Shown here piece by piece: positions 35,803 to 42,609 of a stretch of 42,609 bases of DNA. The notes beneath the pieces were generated by a model. It searched no databases and had not been told where the DNA came from. It worked only from the letters and a program-made list of their open reading frames with translations. The stretch's first letter is position 1. Every line of letters begins with the position of its first letter. The stretch comes from Streptomyces sp. AP-93. GTDB lineage: Bacteria > Actinomycetota > Actinomycetes > Streptomycetales > Streptomycetaceae. A program made the translations under genes and the position numbers. Location: NCBI RefSeq assembly GCF_022808175.1, contig NZ_JALGBX010000045.1, positions 1 through 42,609 of the forward strand, read 5' to 3'.

Positions 35803-37079
35803 TCGGTCGCCTCCAGCTCCTGCCACCGCCAGGAGGGTTGCGCAGGTTCGCCATCGCCAACCTGATCAACACCGTCGGTAGCGGCCTGTACATCACCGGC
35901 GGCACTCTGTACTTCACGCGGGTGGTCGGCCTGACGGTCTCCGAGACGGCGCTGGGCATGACCCTCGGCACCGCGATCGGCCTGGCGTTCATGATGGGGT
36001 TCGGCCGACTGGCCGACCGCATCGGGCCGAAACCGGTCTACCTCTGCCTGCTGGTCGTCCAGGGGCTGGCGATGGCTGCCTTCACCCAGGTACGTAGCTT
36101 CCCCGCCTTCCTTGCCATCGCCATCGTGAGCGGAATCGCGGACCGTGGCATCTCCGGTACGGTCGGCGCCCTCATTCACTCGATGAGCGGCACTGCGAAC
36201 CGTGTGACGGCCCGCGCCCAGCTTCGTACGGCCACGAACGTCGGCCTGGGCGTCGGCACGCTGATCGCCGGCGCGGCGCTGACCGCAGACACAACTGGTG
36301 CGTACACCCTTGTGGTGGCCGGCAATGCCCTGTTGTTCTTCACCGCGGCGTCACTACTGGCCGGGGTACGTGTCGAGCACCAGCTGCGTCGGGCGGGTTC
36401 CGCCGCAGCGGCCTTCCGGGGCCCCCGACCGCTGCGCGATGTCCGGTACCTCGCTGTCACGGCAGCCAACGGTCTGCTCACGCTGCATGCAGCTGTGCTG
36501 AGCTTCGCGCTTCCGCTCTGGGTCGCCGACCACACCCAGGCGCCGAAGTGGAGCATTGCGGTGGTGCTCGTCGTGAACACGATCCTGGTGGTTCTCCTGC
36601 AGGTGCGTACGAGCAAGCACGCGGCCACGGTGCCCAAGGCTGCGCGTATGGCCTGGATCTCCGGCCTCGTCTTCGCCGCCGCCGCGCTGGTGATGGCCGG
36701 CACGACGGCGCTCGGCCCTGCCCTGTGCCTGGTGGTCCTGTTGATCTGGGCATTGATCTATACCGCAGGTGAACTACTCCAGACCTCATCCGAGTTCTGT
36801 CTGGGCTTCGAGCTGGCTGCCGATGAGGCACAAGGGGCATACCAGAGCACGTTCGCCCTCGGCCCCGGAGTCATGAGGGCCCTTGGCCCCTCTCTGCTGG
36901 CCTTGGCGGTCTTGGAGAGCGGCTCGACGGGGTGGATCGCCCTCGGCGGTCTGTTCGCCGTCTCGGGCGGGCTGGTATCCGTCGCCGCCCTCTGGGCACT
37001 GCGCAACCGCAGCGAAATGCACGGAGAAGCCTCTGTGCCCGCGCAAGCAGAGCGTCAGCCGACGGCGGCCGTGTCATGA
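35799..37079 (+). CDS. MFS exporter
   Basis: This 426-residue membrane protein has about 12 hydrophobic helices. It carries the MFS loop motif between helices 2 and 3, GFGRLADRIGPKPVY (~67-81), and AIVSGIADRGISGTVGALIH further on. It should use a proton gradient to move a small molecule across the cytoplasmic membrane, most likely outward given its place in a biosynthetic operon. The GTG start overlaps the ligase stop (GTGA), and its own stop overlaps the next ATG (ATGA). Such coupling suggests balanced translation with the enzymes. The specificity cannot be read from the sequence. Confidence 0.92.
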   Translation: MIGRLQLLPPPGGLRRFAIANLINTVGSGLYITGGTLYFTRVVGLTVSETALGMTLGTAIGLAFMMGFGRLADRIGPKPVYLCLLVVQGLAMAAFTQVRSFPAFLAIAIVSGIADRGISGTVGALIHSMSGTANRVTARAQLRTATNVGLGVGTLIAGAALTADTTGAYTLVVAGNALLFFTAASLLAGVRVEHQLRRAGSAAAAFRGPRPLRDVRYLAVTAANGLLTLHAAVLSFALPLWVADHTQAPKWSIAVVLVVNTILVVLLQVRTSKHAATVPKAARMAWISGLVFAAAALVMAGTTALGPALCLVVLLIWALIYTAGELLQTSSEFCLGFELAADEAQGAYQSTFALGPGVMRALGPSLLALAVLESGSTGWIALGGLFAVSGGLVSVAALWALRNRSEMHGEASVPAQAERQPTAAVS

Positions 37080-37735
37080 CCGGTGACGGTGACACCTTGG
37101 CTTCACGCCCGTCCCTGCCGCTTCAGCTGAGGCGCTACGCCCAGCACTTCACCCAGGAGGAACGGGACGACCACGCCTTTGGCTGGCCCGACGGGGGACC
37201 TGATGTCTGGGGGGAGCGCTGCTGTGGCCTGGCATGCGTCCGCATGCTCCTTGACCACTTCGCTCTGGCTGTTCCCTCCCAGCGCCACCTGCTGGCACAG
37301 GGGCTGGAACTGGGGGCGTACACCCCGAAGGGCTGGCACCACCAGGGCTTGGTGAACCTGGCCGATGGTCTGGGTCTGTCCGGTGTGGCGGCCCACTTCG
37401 ACTCACCGGAGCCGCTCCAACGGCTGGCCCAGGAAGGGATCCCGGCCATCGTGTCGTGCACCTTCACCTTTCCCGAGGATGGACGCAGGGGCGGGCACCT
37501 GGTGCTGTTCCGGGGGGAGAGGATCCAGCTCGGCCAGCGGGTGGCCGGTTTCGCTGACCCCTCCCGCTGGGGTGCTCTGCACGACGAGCTCCCTGCCGAA
37601 CGGTTCTGGGCGAGCTGGACCGGCCGAGCCATCATCCTGCGGCCGAGCGTGCAGGCATCGCCGGGCTTCGGCGGCACCGCAGACCTTTCCAAATGGATCG
37701 ATGACATAACGACGCAGGCAGGTGTCAACCGTTGA
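37076..37735 (+). CDS. C39-like cysteine peptidase domain protein
   Basis: The 219-residue protein follows the papain-like C39 pattern. It has WGERCCGLACVRMLLDHF with the candidate nucleophile Cys49 or Cys50, a central GWHHQGLVNLADGLGL, then SCTFTFPEDGRRGGHLVLFR with His141, and GFADPSRWG with Asp161. C39 enzymes usually cut leader peptides at Gly-Gly as part of ABC exporters; here the domain stands alone without a transporter or signal peptide, so it is probably cytosolic. A role in processing or transamidating the peptide product is an inference. The ATG overlaps the MFS stop by 4 bp, and its stop overlaps a TTG start. Confidence 0.8.
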   Translation: MTGDGDTLASRPSLPLQLRRYAQHFTQEERDDHAFGWPDGGPDVWGERCCGLACVRMLLDHFALAVPSQRHLLAQGLELGAYTPKGWHHQGLVNLADGLGLSGVAAHFDSPEPLQRLAQEGIPAIVSCTFTFPEDGRRGGHLVLFRGERIQLGQRVAGFADPSRWGALHDELPAERFWASWTGRAIILRPSVQASPGFGGTADLSKWIDDITTQAGVNR

Positions 37736-38871
37736 GGACAGAGATAGTCGACAGTCTTGCTGGTGTCGCCGACGGGGCATGGAATACGTTGTCGGCCGGC
37801 TCGTTCTACGGCAGCCTCGCCTGGATGCGGTACCAGGAAGCGGCCCCGGACTCGTCCGTCCGGTACGTGCTGGTGCGCGACGCCTCGGGTCGGCTGGTCG
37901 CGGGCATGCCGATCTACGTCGTCGATTCCGAGGCCAGCGGCATGTACAACCCGCGGGTGCTGTTTCCCGACGCGGCGGGGACCATCGGTGCGTCCAGACG
38001 AACCGTCCTGGTGGGCAACCGGCGTGGCTACTCCAACCGCCTCCTCATCGACGAGCGGCAGGACCGCAACGAGATCACCAAAATGCTCGTCGATGCCGTC
38101 AACCTTGTCGCGTCCCAGGAAGCCGACGGACAGGCATGGTGGCTGTACCTCGGCGAGGGGGACACCGAAACGCTCCTGACCCACGCCAATCGGGCGGTGC
38201 CCCGGCTGCTCGCCGCCGACTGCGCGATACCGCTTCCTGGTGACAGCTTCGGGGACTACCTCCAGCAAGGCACCAGCAACATGCGGCGGCAGATCCGCAA
38301 GGACCGCGAGGCCTTCCAGCGGGCCGAGTACACCTGCACGGAGGTGCCCTTCGCCGATGTCTGGGCCGAGATGAGCCCACTCATCACCTCCCACCAGGCA
38401 CATCACGGCGAGCCAGCCGACCCGGCCGTGATCCGACGCCTGATGCGTGAGCAGGCCGAGGCCACCGGCGAGTCCGGCATCGTGCACGCGTGCCACTTGG
38501 GCGGCGTCATGCGGGGCTGCACCCTCACGTACACCACGGAACGCGAAGTCAGCTCTCGCGCCTACGGGTTCGACCACAGCAGGCCCGCCGTCGCGGGCGA
38601 GTACTTCGAACTCCTCTACTACCGACCCATGGAAGCCGCCTACCGCTCAGGAGCGCGTCGGCTGCACCTCGGCATCGGCACCCTTCGGCCCAAGATCCGA
38701 AGAGGCGCAGAAGTCTCGTTTCTGTGGGCTGTCAGCACCGGCGAGCGGCTGGGAACCGACGGATCCGGAGAAGCCGCGGCGAACAACGCTGCCCGATGGC
38801 AACCGATGGCCGACGAACTGGGCGGGGCGGCCCGCCAAGTGATGTCGGGCCTGCTGGAGCACTCATTGTGA
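37732..38871 (+). CDS. FemAB/BioF2-like GNAT acyltransferase
   Basis: The product has 379 residues. FYGSLAWMRYQEA at the start, GNRRGYSNRLLIDE, then TSNMRRQIRKDREAFQRAEY (~183-202) and RAYGFDHSRPAVAGEYFELL with YRPMEAAYRSGARRLHLGIG match the FemAB-related Acetyltransf_6 group. Relatives transfer amino acids from charged tRNA, or acyl groups, to amines in cell-wall or peptide precursors. Here it could add a residue to the ligase product. The TTG start overlaps the preceding TGA (TTGA), a rare start that fits the overlap series of this operon. The donor and acceptor are unknown. Confidence 0.8.
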   Translation: MRTEIVDSLAGVADGAWNTLSAGSFYGSLAWMRYQEAAPDSSVRYVLVRDASGRLVAGMPIYVVDSEASGMYNPRVLFPDAAGTIGASRRTVLVGNRRGYSNRLLIDERQDRNEITKMLVDAVNLVASQEADGQAWWLYLGEGDTETLLTHANRAVPRLLAADCAIPLPGDSFGDYLQQGTSNMRRQIRKDREAFQRAEYTCTEVPFADVWAEMSPLITSHQAHHGEPADPAVIRRLMREQAEATGESGIVHACHLGGVMRGCTLTYTTEREVSSRAYGFDHSRPAVAGEYFELLYYRPMEAAYRSGARRLHLGIGTLRPKIRRGAEVSFLWAVSTGERLGTDGSGEAAANNAARWQPMADELGGAARQVMSGLLEHSL

Positions 38872-40208
38872 CTGCCGCTCCACGAGAACAGACAGAAGAC
38901 AAAAGGCGAGTGGGAGACACGATCATGCACGGTGCCTGGGTTGTTTCGGTCGAGATGCACACTCTGCCGGGCGGAGGGCGGGGCACTCGCCACGCAGGCG
39001 ACGCGGTCACGGCCCCGTGCCGCGCCCAGCTGGAGTCGGCGAAAAGGCTCGGCTATCGAACGGCGGTGGCTGCTTCGGACCGCGAGAGTTACGGCACCCA
39101 GTACGACGATGTCGTCGATGCATGGCTCATCACGAACACGCTGGATGCCGCGGACATCGTCCACATCCTCAGGGTTCTGAATGGCGGGGTTGCCGCTGTC
39201 TACAGCTCGGTCGACAGCTTCGTGAGGATAGCTGCCGAAGTGGCCGCGAAGCTGCACCTCCCCGGCCCGTCGCCTCTGGGCGCCGGCATTGCCCGCGACA
39301 AAGCGGTCGCCAGGCAGGCTCTGGCGGAGTCCGGAGTGCCTGACATCCGGTGGGCTGTGAAATCCGCATTCGAGGAAGACCTGAGCTCCCCCATCGGCTA
39401 CCCGTGCATCGTCAAACCCGTGGACGGAGCGTCCAGCTGGGATGTCGCGCTGGTCGAGAACGAAGAAGCCGTACGGAAGATGGCTTCAGACCACCTCAAG
39501 CGTGCCTACGGCCGCCGTGTGCAGCCCCAACGCCGACTGCTTTTCGAGGAAGTTCTCGAAGGGCCGCTGTTCAGCGCCGAAGGATTCGTCGACGGCCGGG
39601 GCGTGCACGTCATCGGCTACTCGGACCGGGTGATGTCGCCGCCGCCCCGTTTCGTCGAGCTCGCCCTGCGCTTCTCGGCCGACCGACCGTTCCCAGACGC
39701 CGACGCCTATGTCGCCCGTACCCTTACGGCGCTGGAATACGACTTCGGCGCCTTCCACCTGGAGTTCATCCTGACGACCGACGGGCCCAGGCTGGTGGAA
39801 CTCAACCCCCGGCTCGTAGGTGCAGGCGTGCAGCACGCCATCAGTCACCTTACGGGCGCACATCCCGCCGACCTCGTCATCGCCGGTTCCATCGGCAGGG
39901 AACTGCCGGAGTTCGATACATCAGGAGCTGTGACGGAGCTGTACCTCACCGCCCCCACATCTGGCTGTCTGCGCGAGGTGCATGGGCTGGAGGAAGCCGC
40001 CGTTGCTCCAGGATTCCGAGGAGCCGGCCTCTACGTCGAACTGGATGATCATGTGAGCAGCGAGATCGAATCCAACAGCCAGTACATCGGATATGTACAC
40101 GCCGTTGGCCGGACTCGCGAGGAGTCCTACGAGAACGCACTGGGCGTCGCTGCCTGCATCGGCTACGACATCGACGAGGAGCAGGCTGCGAACGCTACAT
40201 CGGGGTAG
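38868..40208 (+). CDS. ATP-grasp amino-acid/peptide ligase
   Basis: From the GTG at 38868 the protein has 446 residues with a carnosine-synthase/L-amino-acid-ligase type ATP-grasp fold. An N-terminal Rossmann-like part (AKRLGYRTAVAASDRESYG) is followed by ARDKAVARQALAESGVPDIR, the nucleotide loop KPVDGASSWDVALV (~183-196), LLFEEVLEGPLFSAEGFVDG, and FHLEFILTTDGPRLVELNPR with the Mg-binding Glu and Asn (~300-315). Such enzymes activate a carboxylate as an acyl phosphate and join it to an amine. The GTG overlaps the previous stop (GTGA); the ATG at 38925, with GGGAG upstream, is an equally good start and would remove 19 residues. Confidence 0.88.
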   Translation: MTAAPREQTEDKRRVGDTIMHGAWVVSVEMHTLPGGGRGTRHAGDAVTAPCRAQLESAKRLGYRTAVAASDRESYGTQYDDVVDAWLITNTLDAADIVHILRVLNGGVAAVYSSVDSFVRIAAEVAAKLHLPGPSPLGAGIARDKAVARQALAESGVPDIRWAVKSAFEEDLSSPIGYPCIVKPVDGASSWDVALVENEEAVRKMASDHLKRAYGRRVQPQRRLLFEEVLEGPLFSAEGFVDGRGVHVIGYSDRVMSPPPRFVELALRFSADRPFPDADAYVARTLTALEYDFGAFHLEFILTTDGPRLVELNPRLVGAGVQHAISHLTGAHPADLVIAGSIGRELPEFDTSGAVTELYLTAPTSGCLREVHGLEEAAVAPGFRGAGLYVELDDHVSSEIESNSQYIGYVHAVGRTREESYENALGVAACIGYDIDEEQAANATSG

Positions 40209-40255
40209 GGCGCCAGAAAAAGTACAGAGCTCCGATAAGGGAGTGATGGAACGCT

Positions 40256-41329
40256 ATGACTGATCGCAGGTTTATCAGGGCCGAGGTGACGGTCGCCCTC
40301 GATGCAATTCGGCACAATACTGGCCTCCTCTCCGCTCATGTCGCGGGGGCCGAGGTGATGGCTGTGGTCAAGGCCGATGGGTACGGCCACGGTGCTGTCG
40401 AGGTCGCCCGGGCAGCACTGGAGGCAGGTGCGACGTGGATCGGCTCCTGCTCGGCGGAGGAGGCGCGCACCCTGCGCGCGGCGGGGATCGACGCGCCGAT
40501 ACTCGCGTGGCTCGATGTGCCCGACGCCGATGTCCCGTCTGACGTGGACCTCGGCGTATCCAGCCTGGAGCAGCTGCGGGCACTGTCCGGACGGCGCATC
40601 CACCTCAAGATCGACACGGGGCTGTCCCGCAACGGATGCCCTCCGCAGCTGTGGCCCGACCTGGTGCGCGCTGCCGCGGCATCGGACAACGAGGTGTACG
40701 CGATCTGGTCGCATCTTGCGTGTGCTGACGAGCCGGGTCATCCGTCGGTGAACCGGCAGGCGCAACGATTCGCCGACGCGTTCCGGGTCGCACGGGATGC
40801 CGGCCTTGACCCCAAGCGTCACCTCGCGAACTCGGCGGCCACTCTGGATCGTCCGGATCTGCACTTCGACATGGTCCGGGTCGGCATCGCCCTGTACGGG
40901 CTCAACCCGCTTCCCGGCACGCTGGACCTTCAGCCGGCCATGACGTTGCGTTCCTCGGTGGTGATGACCAGACGGATCGGCGCCGGGGAGTGTGTGTCCT
41001 ACGGCGACTCGTGGACCGCCGACCGGCCCACCACGCTGGCGCTGGTCCCCGTGGGTTACGCCGACGGCGTGCCGCGCGGACTGTCCAACCGCTTCGACGT
41101 ACTCATCGGCGGCGCCCGCAGGCCCGTGCGGGGACGGGTATGCATGGACCAGATAGTCGTGGACTGCGGTGACGAGGACATCGCGGTCGGCACGGACGTG
41201 GTGCTCTTCGGTTCCGGCAGCGGCGACGGGCCCACGGCCAGGGAATGGGCCGACACGCTGGGCACCATCGACTACGAGATCGTCACCGGCATGTCCAGGC
41301 CACGCCTGCGGCGCAGGTACACCGGATGA
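40256..41329 (+). CDS. alr: alanine racemase
   Basis: The 357-residue fold-type III PLP enzyme interconverts L- and D-alanine. It has the PLP Lys in AVVKADGYGHGAVEVA (Lys39), IHLKIDTGLSRNG, MVRVGIALYGLNP, the second catalytic base Tyr249 in ECVSYGDSW, and GYADGVPRGLSN with RVCMDQIVVD near the end. Length is normal. It is the last gene of the operon, 47 bp after the ATP-grasp gene, and a large hairpin follows. A streptomycete normally has a housekeeping alr elsewhere, so this is probably a dedicated copy feeding D-Ala to the ligase homologue. The local ribosome site is moderate (GGAA, 4 bp before the ATG). Confidence 0.93.
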   Translation: MTDRRFIRAEVTVALDAIRHNTGLLSAHVAGAEVMAVVKADGYGHGAVEVARAALEAGATWIGSCSAEEARTLRAAGIDAPILAWLDVPDADVPSDVDLGVSSLEQLRALSGRRIHLKIDTGLSRNGCPPQLWPDLVRAAAASDNEVYAIWSHLACADEPGHPSVNRQAQRFADAFRVARDAGLDPKRHLANSAATLDRPDLHFDMVRVGIALYGLNPLPGTLDLQPAMTLRSSVVMTRRIGAGECVSYGDSWTADRPTTLALVPVGYADGVPRGLSNRFDVLIGGARRPVRGRVCMDQIVVDCGDEDIAVGTDVVLFGSGSGDGPTAREWADTLGTIDYEIVTGMSRPRLRRRYTG

Positions 41330-41333
41330 GCCC

Positions 41334-41375
41334 CATCGGCCCGCCCCCATTCGGGGTGGGGCGGGATGGCCGATG
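41334..41375 (+). terminator. operon terminator after alr
   Basis: CATCGGCC.CGCCCC (from 41334) pairs with GGGGCG..GGCCGATG (to 41375) around a short ATTCGGGGT-type loop, 4 bp after the alr stop. There is no long T-run, as is common for streptomycete terminators. The following 99 bp up to 41475 contain nothing I can name. Confidence 0.7.
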
Positions 41376-41474
41376 TCCGGTCATCCAGAAGATGGCGCAC
41401 CGCTCACGCATCGCTCACGCACACGGCGGTGCTGACCTGGGATCTCCTGCTCAGCGGGGCGTAAACGGATCGGG

Positions 41475-41693
41475 TCAGGGACCGCCCCCGTTTCGCACCA
41501 CGACACCAGCCGAGAATCCGGCGTGCCGTAGAGGTGCCGCCGCCTCGATCATGCCTGCCAGGGCGGTGTGCACCACACGGAGCTGAGGGCTCTGCCGGCC
41601 TTCCTCCCCGAGGGGGGCTATGGCGCTGCGATGCAGGCGGACAGCGCGCTGGTAGAGGAGTTCGATCTCGCGGTCGAGGGCGAGGACGGACAT
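41475..41693 (-). CDS. uncharacterised small helical protein, 72 aa
   Basis: From the ATG at 41693 the frame encodes a helical protein (MSVLALDREIELLYQRAVRL, then QLRVVHTALAGMIEAAAPLR and HAGFSAGVVVRNGGGP). There is no signal peptide, membrane span or motif that I recognise. The ribosome site is weak, and the frame stays open upstream, so the start is uncertain. A fragment homologous to its last ~28 residues lies in the same orientation at ~31.96-32.03 kb, on the other side of the island. Confidence 0.55.
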   Translation of the reverse strand: MSVLALDREIELLYQRAVRLHRSAIAPLGEEGRQSPQLRVVHTALAGMIEAAAPLRHAGFSAGVVVRNGGGP

Positions 41694-41903
41694 CTGGGGG
41701 TCACGGGAGATGAGGTACTGGCCGAGTATTAGAGGAAGCACTCGTGCTCGTCGCGGCCTGATCGCACGGCGGTGTACGAGGCACCACGAGCGCGGGTTCG
41801 CGCTCCAGAATGTGCACGGTCGGCCACGGCCGTCGGGCATGATCTGGGGGAGGGGACGGCGCGGGGGCGCGCCCTTCCGGAACACCGGCTGGGGGGTCAC
41901 GGC

Positions 41904-42458
41904 ATGGAGTGGGGAACGCTAGTCGCCACACTGGGCGGCGGTCTGATCGCGATAGCGGGCACGGTGCTGGCAGACCGCTTGCGCACCCGCCAGGAACACC
42001 GCCGCGGCCTCCAGTCGCGCCGCCGGGACGTCTACACGGAGTTCATCGCGGCGGCGGGTGCGGCCCACACCGAACTGCGCCGCCTCGCGCAGCACGGCGC
42101 CGAGGCGACCGACCTGGAGGAAGCAAGCCGCCTGGCGCTGACGGACGCCCGCGTCTACGAGGTGCGCGAGCGCCTCTTCCTCGACGCCAGCGCCCGGATC
42201 GCCGGCACGGGCCAGACCATGTTCGAACGCCTCCGCGTCCTTCGAAGGACGGTCGCCGCAGGCGCCGGCATCTCGACCCCCGCCTTCCACGACATCTACC
42301 ACCCCTACCTGGAGGCCGTCTGGGCCTACCGCGAGGCCGTCCGCAACGAGCTGGAGGGCCAGGCCCTTACCCCGGCCGACTTCGGCTGGTCCGTGTGGGA
42401 CGGCCGCGAGCGCTGCGCGCAGTGCGGGGAGCGCCAGGCAGACACGGCGTCCGGGTAG
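41904..42458 (+). CDS. uncharacterised protein with N-terminal membrane helix
   Basis: The 184-residue product starts with one hydrophobic helix (LVATLGGGLIAIAGTVLADR, ~5-24). A long charged alpha-helical domain follows (RRRDVYTEFIAAAGAAHTEL, FERLRVLRRTVAAGAGI, YHPYLEAVWAYREAVRNELE), with a C-terminal CAQCGE pair of cysteines (~174-177). Membrane-anchored helical proteins of this form are common in streptomycetes without known function. I chose the ATG at 41904 because the membrane helix begins there and GGGGGG precedes it. It is divergent from the small gene at 41475. The remaining 151 bp of the window hold no gene. Confidence 0.75.
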   Translation: MEWGTLVATLGGGLIAIAGTVLADRLRTRQEHRRGLQSRRRDVYTEFIAAAGAAHTELRRLAQHGAEATDLEEASRLALTDARVYEVRERLFLDASARIAGTGQTMFERLRVLRRTVAAGAGISTPAFHDIYHPYLEAVWAYREAVRNELEGQALTPADFGWSVWDGRERCAQCGERQADTASG

Positions 42459-42609
42459 CACTGACCCCGCCCCGGCCACGATCGACGGGAGCAGCGACTC
42501 TTCCAGCCGGAGCACCATCTCTATCGGACGGCACCTAGATGAATGAGTCCAAGGGATCGCCTGCGGACATGAGACGAGGGCGTCCAACGTCGATGTGTGA
42601 CGAACGACC

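Noticed and set aside
34777..41329. Cycloserine biosynthesis cluster (ligase, ATP-grasp, MFS present)
   Set aside because: There is no arginase-like, serine acetyltransferase, cysteine-synthase-like or DAP-epimerase-like gene.
42459..42609. A gene or tRNA at the right edge
   Set aside because: No start with a ribosome site, no tRNA T-loop consensus and no clear hairpin in these 151 bp.

Overview
The window is high-GC actinobacterial DNA, most likely a Streptomyces chromosome. Signs of this are the GC-rich codon usage, frequent GTG starts, paired XRE/DUF397 regulators, an F420 (FO synthase) gene, an actinobacterial ECF41 sigma factor, a class F sortase and a rare TTA codon in a regulator.

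Layout. 1-1.42 kb is a mobile-element scar: a TnpB-like gene cut by the window edge, then the C-terminal stubs of a divergent NAD(P)-binding protein/HxlR regulator pair. 1.46-6.45 kb holds a DUF4239 membrane protein, then a leftward run of LysE-type exporter, unknown protein, ECF41 sigma factor and VOC protein, then an intact GNAT gene between two decayed GNAT fragments, and a DUF6069 membrane protein. 6.57-8.77 kb is a WhiJ-like regulatory module (XRE-DUF5753 plus DUF397, divergent from an RsbW-like ATPase) and a RelE/YefM-type toxin-antitoxin pair. 8.81-19.4 kb is metabolic: an F420-type LLM oxidoreductase, a DraG-like protein that lacks catalytic Asp residues, a secreted tyrosine phosphatase, FO synthase (fbiC), an SDR, a PLP aminotransferase and an unknown dimeric-barrel-like protein. 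Two intergenic regions (11.1-11.8 and 16.6-17.15 kb) are packed with related dispersed repeats. 19.6-21.9 kb has a second XRE/DUF397 pair and a GPP34 protein. 22.1-28.3 kb has a giant D,D-carboxypeptidase with a cytoplasmic repeat tail of about 950 residues and a His-rich polytopic membrane protein. 28.4-31.2 kb has a small conserved protein, a lipoprotein-like class F sortase, a LuxR-type regulator and a cytidylyltransferase-like protein.

The most interesting segment is 32.0-41.4 kb. It appears less GC-rich than its surroundings, and an integrase scrap and a 38-bp perfect palindrome lie at its left edge. A short gene remnant on the left has an apparently intact homologue just beyond the right edge. 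Inside are a leftward LuxR-type regulator and VanX-like D-Ala-D-Ala dipeptidase, divergent from a rightward run: a 53-aa secreted-type peptide ending in DSGWGARAGK, a divergent D-Ala-D-Ala ligase homologue, an MFS exporter, a C39-like cysteine peptidase, a FemAB/BioF2-like acyltransferase, an ATP-grasp ligase and an alanine racemase, closed by a strong terminator. From the ligase through the ATP-grasp gene, neighbours overlap by 4 bp.

My reading is that the racemase supplies D-Ala, the two ATP-grasp ligases and the acyltransferase build or modify a small peptide, the MFS protein exports it, and the VanX-like enzyme with the LuxR-type regulator gives control or self-protection. The product is unknown, and the gene set does not match any pathway I recognise.
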